Positions 46,795 to 55,419 of a DNA stretch of 64,000 nt are shown here, piece after piece (the stretch's first letter is position 1; each line of letters opens with the position of its first letter). The notes under the pieces are model-generated. The model ran no database searches, was not told the DNA's origin, and saw only the letters and a list, made by a program, of their open reading frames with translations. Location of the stretch: NCBI RefSeq assembly GCF_011806565.1, contig NZ_JAATOP010000005.1:1-64000 (forward strand). Direction: 5' to 3'. Origin of the DNA: Marivivens donghaensis. GTDB lineage: Bacteria; Pseudomonadota; Alphaproteobacteria; Rhodobacterales; Rhodobacteraceae. Made by a program: the position numbers and the translations under genes.

Positions 46795-47578
46795 TCAACT
46801 CAAAGGCCGCACCGTATTCATCACCGGCTCGGGCGGCGTGCTCGGCTCGACCTATGTGCGCCGCATGCTGGACGAGGGCGCGCGCGTCATCGCCTCCGAC
46901 CTCAAGGGCCACCGCGCCGACGCGCTGATCGAAAAGCACGGCGCGAACGAGAACTTCCGTTTCTATGACCTCGATGTGGGCGACGAAGACGGCTGCACCG
47001 AGATTTTCCAGCGCATCCTCAAGGACGGTTGGGAGCCGAACGTGGTCCTCAACAACGCTGCGATTACAGGCGAGCTGTTGATGGGCGCGGGCAAGCCGTT
47101 CCCCGATTTCGCCGACACCAGTGTCGAGGATTTCGAGCGCACTCTGCGCACCAACCTCACCGGCGCGTTCATGATCGCCCGCCAGATGGACCGCGATATC
47201 GTCGGCAAATGGCCGTGCACGCTGGTCAACGTCGCGTCGATGTACGCGCTGAACGGTGCGCACCACCCGATCTATGACGGGATGCCATTCAAGAACTTCT
47301 CGGCCTACGGCGTGACCAAAGCGGGTATCCACGGCCTGACCGTCTGGCTCGCGGGCTACTGGGCGCCGCGCAAGGCGACCGTGAACACCATCGCGCCGGG
47401 TGCGGTGTTCAACAACCACTCCGAAGAATTCCAGAAGCGCGTGGGCGAGCTGATCATGGCTGGCCGCATGTGCGAACCGGACGAAATCGCGGACGTAATG
47501 CTGTTCCTCGCCAGCCCGCAGTCGGGCTACATGACGGGCCAGCTCGTGAATGTGGACGGCGGCTTCAGCGCGTGGTGA
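46787..47578 (+). CDS. Short-chain dehydrogenase/reductase (PtmA-like position)
   Basis: A 263-residue classical SDR: nucleotide loop TGSGGVLG (residues 13-20), NNAA at 89-92, and catalytic S151, Y174 and K178 (YGVTK). It ends the Gfo/Idh-cytidylyltransferase-SDR operon. The pairing of a CMP-sugar synthetase with an SDR recalls ptmB-ptmA of Campylobacter legionaminic acid loci; that likeness is from context. It overlaps the convergent waaA gene by 14 bases. Confidence 0.87.
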   Translation: MADQLKGRTVFITGSGGVLGSTYVRRMLDEGARVIASDLKGHRADALIEKHGANENFRFYDLDVGDEDGCTEIFQRILKDGWEPNVVLNNAAITGELLMGAGKPFPDFADTSVEDFERTLRTNLTGAFMIARQMDRDIVGKWPCTLVNVASMYALNGAHHPIYDGMPFKNFSAYGVTKAGIHGLTVWLAGYWAPRKATVNTIAPGAVFNNHSEEFQKRVGELIMAGRMCEPDEIADVMLFLASPQSGYMTGQLVNVDGGFSAW

Positions 47579-48860
47579 ACTGTTTCACCGCTTGAAGCGT
47601 TTTCTTCACAGCGCCCGTATGGGCCGCGAAAAATGCGTTGATAGTATCGGCGCTGGCTTTCGGGCCGGCCTCGATTGCTTTGATAAGCTCGGCTTCGGTC
47701 TGGACGTGCGTGCAGACGCCCGCCGCGATGGCTTCGACGGCGGGATACTCGATGGTCCAGATCTCAGGGCCGACGATGACAGGTTTCTTGAGCGCGAGCG
47801 GCTCGATCACGTTATGCGCGCCGTGGGGCGTGAAGCCGCCGCCGACAATCGCTTCGTCCGACATGGCAAGGTAGAAGTACATCTCGCCGAGGCTGTCACC
47901 AAGCAGCACATCAATCTCGGGCGCTTGGCCGGAATACATCAAATCCGCATCGAAAGTCGTTGATCTCTCAGCCACTTTTAGGCCCGCCGCGCGGAGCATC
48001 TCGCCCACCTCGGCGAACCGTTCGGGCTTGCGCGGGACATAGACAAAGAGCGGCGCGTCGGGGCCGCGCGTGGCTTTGATCGCGGCGACGTAGGTGTCGT
48101 CTTCGCCCTCGACGGCTGAGGTGATGGTGATCACGCGGCGGTGCGGCGCGAGCCATTGGCGGGCGGTTTCGCCGCGCTCCACCAGATGCGGCGGGATGGG
48201 TTGTTCGAACCGTGTCTCGCCCGTCACCGCGATATGCTCGACGCCGATAGAGGCGAAGCGGTCGCGTTGCAGATCGGATTTGACCAGCGCGCCCGCAAAG
48301 CCGCGCATCAGATCCGCGCGGGCTTTGGTTTTGGTGGTGTCGCGCAGGTAGCTTTTCGATGGGTACTGGGCGTTGCACATGAAGAGCGGCACGCCCTTGC
48401 GGCGGCACTCCATAATCATGACGGGCCAGATTTCGATCTCCATCACCAGCCCGTATTTGGGGGCGAAGGCGTTGAAAAAACGGCGGAACGTCCAGCGATA
48501 TTCGAACGGTACCCAGACGGGGCGGAGGTTGCCTGACGCAATGTCGGCGGCAAACACACGCTCCGCCTCGCGGCGACCGGCGGGGGTGAAATGGGTGGTG
48601 ACGACCTTTTCGCCGCGATCCAGAAGCTCGCGGATCAGCGGCACGGCGGATCGCAGCTCGCCCAGCGATACGGCATGGACCCAGACGGCATTCGGCATCG
48701 GGGCGTAGCTGCCGAAACGTTCGCCGAGGTGCTGGCCGTAGAGGGCATCCTTGCGCGCACGCCGCCAGAGGTAGACCATGATCAGCGGGAAGCCGACGAT
48801 CCAGATCAGACGATAGAGCAGCATCCAGCGGCGCAAACGGAAGGTCGGAAAATCAGCCAT
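47565..48860 (-). CDS. waaA: 3-deoxy-D-manno-octulosonate transferase (Kdo transferase)
   Basis: A 431-residue GT30 enzyme with an N-terminal membrane anchor (IWIVGFPLIMVYLW). VWVHAVSLGELRSAV carries the conserved catalytic glutamate, and GDSLGEMYFYLAMSDEAIVGGGFTPHGAHNVIEP binds CMP-Kdo. It adds Kdo to lipid A. It is the last gene of the minus-strand group neuC, Kdo-transferase-like, waaA, and overlaps the one before by eight bases. Confidence 0.93.
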   Translation of the reverse strand: MADFPTFRLRRWMLLYRLIWIVGFPLIMVYLWRRARKDALYGQHLGERFGSYAPMPNAVWVHAVSLGELRSAVPLIRELLDRGEKVVTTHFTPAGRREAERVFAADIASGNLRPVWVPFEYRWTFRRFFNAFAPKYGLVMEIEIWPVMIMECRRKGVPLFMCNAQYPSKSYLRDTTKTKARADLMRGFAGALVKSDLQRDRFASIGVEHIAVTGETRFEQPIPPHLVERGETARQWLAPHRRVITITSAVEGEDDTYVAAIKATRGPDAPLFVYVPRKPERFAEVGEMLRAAGLKVAERSTTFDADLMYSGQAPEIDVLLGDSLGEMYFYLAMSDEAIVGGGFTPHGAHNVIEPLALKKPVIVGPEIWTIEYPAVEAIAAGVCTHVQTEAELIKAIEAGPKASADTINAFFAAHTGAVKKTLQAVKQFTTR

Positions 48861-50076
48861 CGATCAGTTCCAGCAGGCGAGCGGCGAGCGCGGCCTTTCG
48901 GTCGAATTCGGCACTGCGGGTGGCTTCGGCCTTGGCGCGGGTGCGGGTAGTGTCGGCGAGGGCCGCGATGATCTCCTGCGCGCTGGTGGCCAGCGTTGCG
49001 CCGCCGTCCGACAGCGCGGCGTAGTCGTTGGCAAAGTTCGCCGTGCGCGGGCCGTGGATGACCGCGCAGCCGAGTGCGATGGCCTCCCACGGGTTATGGC
49101 CTTCGATGTCCGAAAACGTGCCGCCGATCAGCGCGGCGTCGGCGAGGCGATACCACAGGCCAAGCTGCCCAAAGGTATCGGCAACGATCACGTCGACGGC
49201 GGTGTCGGGCAGGCCATCCGACCAACGCGCGGCGGTCAGACCCTCGGCGCGGCAGGTCGTCAGGATGTCATCAACGCGGCCAAGAAGGCGCGGCGCGATG
49301 ACCAGAGTGCGTTGGCCTTTAAGCTGCTTTTGCGCGGCAATCGCCAGCGCCTCGTCTGCCGGATGGGACGGCGCGTTGACCCAGAACGGGCCGCGCGGGG
49401 CAAGCTGCGCGCGCGCCTCCGGCCAATCGGCGAGGGGCGGGGCCACGGGTTTAAGCGAGCCGGAAACGGAAACCTCAGCCGCACCGAGCGCCTTCAGGTT
49501 CTGCGCTGTGTCGTCCTCCTGCGCGTCGATCAGCGACATGCAGTCCAGCGCGGCTTTGTAGAGCTTGTGCGCCCGCTGCCGCTTTGCCAGCGCTGCGCCG
49601 TTCAGGCGGGCGTTGACCATCGCTTGCGGAATGCCGCGCGCGGCAGCGTCCCAGACGATACCCGGCCAGAGGTCCTGCTCGGCCCAGATGCCCAAGTTCG
49701 GCTGCCAGTAGTCCAGAAACGCGCCAGAGGCTTTGGGCGTGTCCAGCGGCAGGAACTGGTGGATCGTGCCCTCGATCGGGTTGTTCGCGAAGGCCGTAGC
49801 GGAGGACGCCGCCGAGGACGTGATGAGCACGTTCAAATCCGGCCGCGCCGAGCGCATGAGTGAAACCAGACCGCGCAGGGCCAGCACCTCGCCCACGCCG
49901 ACGCCGTGCATCCAGACCAGCGGCCCGTTGGGGCGGCCCGTCGACGGCTGGCCGAGCTTTTCGTGCCAGCGGTCGGGGTCCTCTTTGCCCTTCGCGAGCC
50001 GCGACCGCAGAATGCGCGGCGCGAAGGGTTCGATCAGGCGCGTGGAGGTGCGGTAAAACCGCATCGCACGCGGCAT
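48853..50076 (-). CDS. Second Kdo-transferase-like glycosyltransferase
   Basis: A ~407-residue GT30-like protein, paralogous to the neighbouring waaA: VWMHGVGVGEVLALRG and VADTFGQLGLWYRLADAALIGGTFSDIEGHNPWEA align with its active-site segments, though with sequence drift, and the TM anchor is absent. Either an additional Kdo or a nonulosonate is the likely donor. The start is uncertain (50076 or 50064). It lies 13 bases after neuC, in the same transcript. Confidence 0.82.
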   Translation of the reverse strand: MPRAMRFYRTSTRLIEPFAPRILRSRLAKGKEDPDRWHEKLGQPSTGRPNGPLVWMHGVGVGEVLALRGLVSLMRSARPDLNVLITSSAASSATAFANNPIEGTIHQFLPLDTPKASGAFLDYWQPNLGIWAEQDLWPGIVWDAAARGIPQAMVNARLNGAALAKRQRAHKLYKAALDCMSLIDAQEDDTAQNLKALGAAEVSVSGSLKPVAPPLADWPEARAQLAPRGPFWVNAPSHPADEALAIAAQKQLKGQRTLVIAPRLLGRVDDILTTCRAEGLTAARWSDGLPDTAVDVIVADTFGQLGLWYRLADAALIGGTFSDIEGHNPWEAIALGCAVIHGPRTANFANDYAALSDGGATLATSAQEIIAALADTTRTRAKAEATRSAEFDRKAALAARLLELIDG

Positions 50077-50089
50077 GGTGCGGTGGGGG

Positions 50090-51211
50090 TCAGCCACGGT
50101 CCGCAAATGCCTTTTGCATGTCGAGCGCCCAGAAGTCGGGGTCGTTCAGGATCTCGACAAAGCGGTCGGCGGCGCGGCCTTCGCCAAACGCATCGTGACG
50201 CGGGAAACGCTTGCCCCAGATGTCCGACAGGAAGCCGCTGATCGTCTCGGTATCGTAGGCCGACACATGCGTGATGCTGTCCGCGACCGAGCGGTTGGTC
50301 TGGCGCGTGCCGACATCGAGCGACGGCGTGCCGAGGAACGGGGCCTCGCGGACGCCCGCGCTGGAGTTGCCGATCATCGCGGATGCGTTCTTCATCAGCT
50401 CCGAGAAATGCGCGAAACGCATCGACGGCAGGACGTGGAAACGGTCTCGGGGCAGGGTGTCGATCACCGCGCGGATGTCGTCCGAACCGGGGTCGTTGTT
50501 CGGCGCGATCAAAACGAAGTTCCGGCCCGAAGCGGTCAGCGCCTCGTAAAGCGACTTGGCCTGCGCGCCCATCGTGTCCGCTTCGGACGTGACGGGGTGG
50601 AAAACCACGATGCCGAAGTCGTCGAACGGAATGCCGTAGCGCGCCTTCACGTCTTCCATCGACACGCCCGAGGGCTTCGAATGGAAATCCAGCTCCGGAG
50701 AGCCGATGACGTGGATCGCCTGTTCCGGCTCGCCCAGTGCCATCACGCGGCGGCCAGCATCGGCCGAGGACACGAAGTGGTAGGTCGAAAGCTTCGAATT
50801 ACAGTGGCGGAAAATCTCGTCGATGGTGCCCGACACCTCGCCGCCTTCGATATGGGCGGAGCGGTAGTAGTTCGTCGCGCAGACAAGAGCGCAGGCCAAC
50901 GCCTCCACGCGGTCGCCGTGAAGGACCACCAGATCGGGCTGGAATTCGAGGCAGTAGTCCGAAAACCCGATGACCGTCTTGGCAAGGATCATGTCCTGCG
51001 GATCGCCTTCGCGCTGGTTCAGGAATTCGTGGACAGCGACGCCCGGCACGCGGTGAACCTCGATTTTGGTCAGACCGTACTGGCGCAGCATGTGCATACC
51101 AGTGACAAAGAACGACACGTCGAAACCCGCATCGCGGGCCGCGATGGCAAGGGGTTCGAGTTTGCCGAAATCGGCGCGGGTGCCGGTTACAAACAGGATC
51201 TTACGGGTCAT
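50090..51211 (-). CDS. neuC: UDP-N-acetylglucosamine 2-epimerase, hydrolysing (NeuC type)
   Basis: A 373-residue epimerase of the NeuC/LegG branch: KILFVTGTRADFGKLEPL at the N-terminus, LVVLHGDRVEALACAL, HIEGGEVSGTIDE and GNSSAGVREAPFLGTPSLDVGTRQTNR. It turns UDP-GlcNAc (or a 2,4-diacetamido analogue) into the free ManNAc-type sugar that NeuB condenses. The ATG at 51211 is chosen with GAGG four bases before. It is divergent from the GT-A gene. Confidence 0.9.
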   Translation of the reverse strand: MTRKILFVTGTRADFGKLEPLAIAARDAGFDVSFFVTGMHMLRQYGLTKIEVHRVPGVAVHEFLNQREGDPQDMILAKTVIGFSDYCLEFQPDLVVLHGDRVEALACALVCATNYYRSAHIEGGEVSGTIDEIFRHCNSKLSTYHFVSSADAGRRVMALGEPEQAIHVIGSPELDFHSKPSGVSMEDVKARYGIPFDDFGIVVFHPVTSEADTMGAQAKSLYEALTASGRNFVLIAPNNDPGSDDIRAVIDTLPRDRFHVLPSMRFAHFSELMKNASAMIGNSSAGVREAPFLGTPSLDVGTRQTNRSVADSITHVSAYDTETISGFLSDIWGKRFPRHDAFGEGRAADRFVEILNDPDFWALDMQKAFADRG

Positions 51212-51328
51212 GGCGCCTCGGTCATCAGTTGCTTGGAACATAGGAAAATCGGGCAGCAACGGCAATCACTTGCGGTAGACAATCCGCCCCCTCGTGCCTA
51301 AGTTCGCCGCAAACCGGACGGAGGCGTT

Positions 51329-52093
51329 ATGGAACGCGTAGTGATGTGCATGAAATGGGGTACGCTTTACGGCCCCGACTACGTGAACGTGCTGTACCGC
51401 GCGGCAAAGGCCAATATCACCGGCCCGTTCCGCTTTGTCTGTCTGACCGACGACACCGACGGCTTCCTGCCCGAGATCGAAGCCTTTCCGATCCCCGATC
51501 TGGGCCTTACCGATTTCGACTGGAAAAAAGGTGGCTGGCCGAAAATTTCGGTGTTCCAGCGTGACCTCTACGGTCTGACGGGACGCTGCCTGTTCGTTGA
51601 CCTCGACACGGTGATTTGCGGATCGCTCGACGAGATGTTCGACTACCCCGCCGATTTCGTGGGCATCGACACCGGCCCGACGTGGGGCAAGCCGACGTCG
51701 GACGGAAAGCCTCTGCTTGGCACCGGTATCTTCGTGTTCAACCTCGGCCAGTACCCCGAGATCGTGGACGAATTCGTGGCCGATCCGCAGGCGGTTGTGA
51801 CCAAATACCGGATCGAACAGATCTACGTGCAGGACCGTATCGAGGGCATTGAATATTGGCCTGCCGACTGGGTGCGCAGCTTCAAATACCACCAGCGCCA
51901 GCCCGCGCTGGTCGGCCTCGTCGTGCCGCCCAAAGCGCCGACCGCCAAGAACAAGATCATCGCGTTCCACGGCGATCCTCGCCCGATCGAGTTGGTCAAT
52001 GGCGGTCTGTGGGGGATTGCGCCGCACCTCGGCTATGGCCGCGTGAAGTGGGCCTACGACTACTGGACCGGCAACGGCGGAAAGCCTCAATGA
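51329..52093 (+). CDS. GT-A glycosyltransferase
   Basis: A 254-residue protein with a nucleotide-sugar GT-A fold: the DxD metal motif is D91-L-D93 in CLFVDLDTVICGSLDEM, and GTGIFVFNLGQ and IIAFHGDPRP follow as in GT8-like enzymes. The donor sugar is unknown. It has a strong ribosome site (GGAGGCGTT). It overlaps the following sialyltransferase-like gene (ATGA), so the two are translated together. Confidence 0.78.
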   Translation: MERVVMCMKWGTLYGPDYVNVLYRAAKANITGPFRFVCLTDDTDGFLPEIEAFPIPDLGLTDFDWKKGGWPKISVFQRDLYGLTGRCLFVDLDTVICGSLDEMFDYPADFVGIDTGPTWGKPTSDGKPLLGTGIFVFNLGQYPEIVDEFVADPQAVVTKYRIEQIYVQDRIEGIEYWPADWVRSFKYHQRQPALVGLVVPPKAPTAKNKIIAFHGDPRPIELVNGGLWGIAPHLGYGRVKWAYDYWTGNGGKPQ

Positions 52094-52725
52094 GCAAGCT
52101 GAGCGCATGGCCTCGCCGCTATCTTTGGCAAGCGCCGCGCGGCTGGGTTCTGAAACTGACCGGCAATTCGGACGCGCGGATGCGCGATGCCATCGCAGGT
52201 AAATCGGTGTGCATCGTGGGGAACGCGAAATCTCTTCTGGCGACCGACTTCGGCGCGGAGATCGACGCGCATGACGTGATCATCCGCCTGAACAAAGGCT
52301 TTGTCACCACGCCTGCCGCCCAAGGCACCCGCACCGATATGGTCGGCCTGACGCCCGAATTGACCGAGGCCGAAACGGCCGAGAAATTCCAGCCGCGCTA
52401 TTTCCTGATGCTGATCCCCAAGATGCGGCATTACCGTTTTTACGGGCGGCAAAACGTGCGGAACACGCTGTTCTACCGCTTCCGCGACTGGCTGGACGAC
52501 CGTAACCTGATCGGTCGCCGTCCGTCTTCGGGCTTTATGGCGATCAGCTGGATGGTCCGTCTGGGCGCTGCGAAGTCGATCACGCTCTACGGTTTCGACT
52601 TCGGCGCGACGCCGACCTACTACAATCCCGACGGCTACAAGACGCCGCACAACTACGACCGCGAACGCGAGATCGTGCTGGGCTGGGAAAAGGAAGGGCG
52701 GATCAGGATCGTCCGCCCCGCCTGA
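52090..52725 (+). CDS. GT29 sialyltransferase-like protein
   Basis: A 211-residue protein that matches the sialyl-motif layout of family GT29. The L-motif-like part is VCIVGNAKSLLATDFGAEID then AHDVIIRLNKG (residues 40-70). The S-motif-like part is RRPSSGFMAISWMVRLGA with ITLYGFDF (143-171). The C-terminal His-x4-Glu of motif VS is H187...E192. It has no membrane anchor and is shorter than animal enzymes. It sits beside neuC and near neuB/neuA, the pathway that would make its CMP donor. Acceptor unknown. Activity is not shown by sequence alone. Confidence 0.75.
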   Translation: MSKLSAWPRRYLWQAPRGWVLKLTGNSDARMRDAIAGKSVCIVGNAKSLLATDFGAEIDAHDVIIRLNKGFVTTPAAQGTRTDMVGLTPELTEAETAEKFQPRYFLMLIPKMRHYRFYGRQNVRNTLFYRFRDWLDDRNLIGRRPSSGFMAISWMVRLGAAKSITLYGFDFGATPTYYNPDGYKTPHNYDREREIVLGWEKEGRIRIVRPA

Positions 52726-54192
52726 TCATTTGTGGAACGTCAGCGGCACGTCGCCCTTGAGCAGGCCGAGCGTGGTGCGAGCGACTTCTTCGAGGTTCTC
52801 CTCGGCGTCATAGCTTTCGGTATTCTCCAGATACACCTGTTCGATCACGCCGTGGTGGCAGCGGGCGAGTAGCGCGCCCGCTTCCTTGCACAGCTGGTCG
52901 TGGTCGAAGGTCGACGCGGCGACGGCCTCGAAATCCATGCCTTCCTCGAAACGGTGAATACCAGGCAGGCGCTTGTACCACGCGTTGCCGAAGATCACCG
53001 CAGGGCGCCCCTTGCGGACGGCTTCCCACGCGGCGGTGCCGGTGACGGTCGCGACGAACTGCGCGCGGTCGGAGAGTTCATGCGTCGACAGGTCGGACGG
53101 CACAAACTTCACGCCCTTTATCCGGTTCAGGCGGTGCCAGAACAGCGGTCCGCGGGCATATGCGCCCTGACGCGGGTTCTCTTTGACGAGGATTTCCCAG
53201 CCATCGGGCAGATGGCGGGCGAGCGCTTCGATCATCAAGACCTGATCGCGCCACGGCCCGCCGAGCGCCGAGGTCGACATCTCCGGCTGGTTATGGAGCG
53301 GGACGTAGATGAACTTGCCCGACAGGTCGATGTCCTGATTTTCATACTGCGCGAGGTGCTCGAAATAGGCCAGTTCGCTCTCGTGGAAGAACTTCGCGAA
53401 AGGATCGCGCCAGTCGGGTAGGGCGCCGTAGATCGCCTTCATCCGCTTGAGTGTCCGCACGATGTAAGCGGGGTTCAGCAGTTTCGCGGGGTCTTTGCGC
53501 AGCATGTAGGTTATGAAGTTGCCGACAGCCTTGCGGTTCAGTTTGCCGCGCGTGGATTCTTTCTGCCAGCGGTCGTCCATGTAGAACAGATGCGGCTTGG
53601 AGCCTTTCTCGATCTCCATCGGGGGCGCGTCCGAGCCCGCAGCCTCGAAATCACCGAGGTCTTCGATCTTTTCGACCGAGAAATAGAGCGAGGGGAAAAT
53701 CGTCTGGCACAGCACGATGGTCTTCAGCCCCATCGCCTTCGCGACCTGATAGAGCACCGTGTCATAGCCGAGGTGCGGGACGTTGTAGAACAGCGCGTGC
53801 GTCGCGCCGCTGTCCGCGATCTGCTGGGCCACGGCGTCGGTCAGGATGTGATAGTAATCCAGATAATCCTGAAGGTTGTTCAGGTCATGCGAGCGGTACT
53901 GGTAGGCGGGACCGGTGCGGTGGAACTGGTCCACGGCGGTTTCCATCATGCGGCGGAATTCGTCGGAGCCGAGAAGTTCGAAATTCGCGCCTTTGACGAC
54001 GTGATCCTTCATCAGATGGCCCATCTTTCCGTCGCGGACTTCCATCCGTTGCAGGCAGGGCGCGTGGAAATCGGCATCGCGGTCGCCGAAGTGGAGGGCG
54101 ATTTCCACCTCTCCGTTCGACATTTCGACCAGCCGGTCCATGAAGGCTTTACGGTGTTTGCCGCGCGCGTCGCAAAGAAGTCGGATGGTCAT
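52726..54192 (-). CDS. Capsular polysaccharide synthesis-type protein (KpsS/KpsC-like)
   Basis: A 488-residue protein with a GT-B-like Capsule_synth C-terminal half: ILVKENPRQGAYARGPLFWHRL, VPSDLSTHELSDRAQFVATVTGTAAWEAVRKGRPAVIFGNAWY is the recognisable nucleotide-sugar-binding part. Relatives such as KpsS transfer Kdo onto a lipid for capsule export. No transmembrane helix is seen. It abuts the GT29 stop in TGATCA. Assignment at the level of the family is fair; the specific sugar is unknown. Confidence 0.75.
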   Translation of the reverse strand: MTIRLLCDARGKHRKAFMDRLVEMSNGEVEIALHFGDRDADFHAPCLQRMEVRDGKMGHLMKDHVVKGANFELLGSDEFRRMMETAVDQFHRTGPAYQYRSHDLNNLQDYLDYYHILTDAVAQQIADSGATHALFYNVPHLGYDTVLYQVAKAMGLKTIVLCQTIFPSLYFSVEKIEDLGDFEAAGSDAPPMEIEKGSKPHLFYMDDRWQKESTRGKLNRKAVGNFITYMLRKDPAKLLNPAYIVRTLKRMKAIYGALPDWRDPFAKFFHESELAYFEHLAQYENQDIDLSGKFIYVPLHNQPEMSTSALGGPWRDQVLMIEALARHLPDGWEILVKENPRQGAYARGPLFWHRLNRIKGVKFVPSDLSTHELSDRAQFVATVTGTAAWEAVRKGRPAVIFGNAWYKRLPGIHRFEEGMDFEAVAASTFDHDQLCKEAGALLARCHHGVIEQVYLENTESYDAEENLEEVARTTLGLLKGDVPLTFHK

Positions 54193-54254
54193 ATGTCACA
54201 CTGCCGATTGGTCTCGGCAGTGTGGATAGCATAGCTCATTGCGGATTAAACTGA

Positions 54255-55283
54255 TTAATCCAGAAATTCCCAACGAAGTTGCTGGTTGCGCGTCACGGCG
54301 CGGTTCAGCTTTTTACCGACGACTTCGTCGAACTTGTAACCGGGGATTTCGCCCGAACCCGGACGGCGGGCCCAGATGTCCTCTTCGCCGATAACGTGCC
54401 CTTCGGGAAGGTCCTTATCGGCGACGACCGATGCGCGGGCAAAGGCGTAGACGGGCTCTTCAGCCTCGGTGCGCTGCTTGGGATTGTTGGCTGCGACCCA
54501 GATTTCCTTGGAGCGGTCAACGATGTGGCGCAGTTCCGACGGGTCCATCGAATTGATGATGTCGGGGCCCTTGCGGTAGCGCGTATCGGTGTAGTGACGT
54601 TCGAGGATGCAGGCACCCAGCGCGACGGAAGCCAGCGCCATTTCCGGCCCGATCGAGTGGTCGGAGAAGCCGACGACAGCATTCGGGAATGCGTTTTTGA
54701 GGTCGGTGACACCGCGCAGTGACACGATCTCTGCAGGCGAGGGGTAGAGGTTGGTGCATTCGAGCAGCGCGTACTCGACGCCTTCGTCCTCGAGGATCTG
54801 GACCGACGCACGGATGGTTTCGATCGTCTGCATACCGGTCGACATGATGACCGGCTTTCCCTTGCGGGCGATGTGACGGATGAGCGGCAGGTTGTCCGCT
54901 TCGCCCGAACCGATCTTGTAGGCAGGCACGTCCAGCGTTTCGAGGAAATCACATGCCGCGCGGCTGAACGGGGTCGAAATCCAGATCATGCCGAGCTCTT
55001 CGGTGTAGCGCTTAAGCTCCGCTTCGTCCTCCTGCGACAGGGCGCAGGCTTCCATGACGTGCCAGATCGACACATCGGCGTTCGGCGGAAAGATCGACTT
55101 GGCCTCTTCGGTCATTTCGTCTTCGATTATGTGGGTCTGGTGCTTGATCATCTCGCAACCGGCTCCGGCAGCGAGGCGCACCATTTCCTTGGCCACGGAC
55201 AGGTCGCCGCCGTGGTTGATGCCGATTTCGGCTATAACGAGCGGGGGATGATCGGGTCCGATCTTGCGGCCTGCGATTTCCAT
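54255..55283 (-). CDS. neuB: N-acetylneuraminate synthase (NeuB family)
   Basis: A 342-residue TIM-barrel synthase with C-terminal SAF (antifreeze-like) domain. It condenses phosphoenolpyruvate with a ManNAc-type sugar. Family features are PPLVIAEIGINHGGDLSVAKEM, STPFSRAACDFLE, YKIGSGEADNLPL and GFSDHSIGPEMALASVALGA. The SAF domain covers the last ~60 residues. The start ATG at 55283 has GGAGG six bases before. The substrate may be a legionaminic-type rather than a neuraminic precursor. It is divergent from the phosphatase gene. Confidence 0.9.
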   Translation of the reverse strand: MEIAGRKIGPDHPPLVIAEIGINHGGDLSVAKEMVRLAAGAGCEMIKHQTHIIEDEMTEEAKSIFPPNADVSIWHVMEACALSQEDEAELKRYTEELGMIWISTPFSRAACDFLETLDVPAYKIGSGEADNLPLIRHIARKGKPVIMSTGMQTIETIRASVQILEDEGVEYALLECTNLYPSPAEIVSLRGVTDLKNAFPNAVVGFSDHSIGPEMALASVALGACILERHYTDTRYRKGPDIINSMDPSELRHIVDRSKEIWVAANNPKQRTEAEEPVYAFARASVVADKDLPEGHVIGEEDIWARRPGSGEIPGYKFDEVVGKKLNRAVTRNQQLRWEFLD

Positions 55284-55419
55284 GAAATGCCTCCATTCAA
55301 TGTTGCGTTCAGGAGTATGTGCTAACGCTGCGCTCTTCAATTGCGTTTTCGTTGCGCAGCGGTTGCAATTCAAAGCCATGTACCTCATGTGACACCCGCA
55401 ACTGCAAAGAGGGGCCGCA

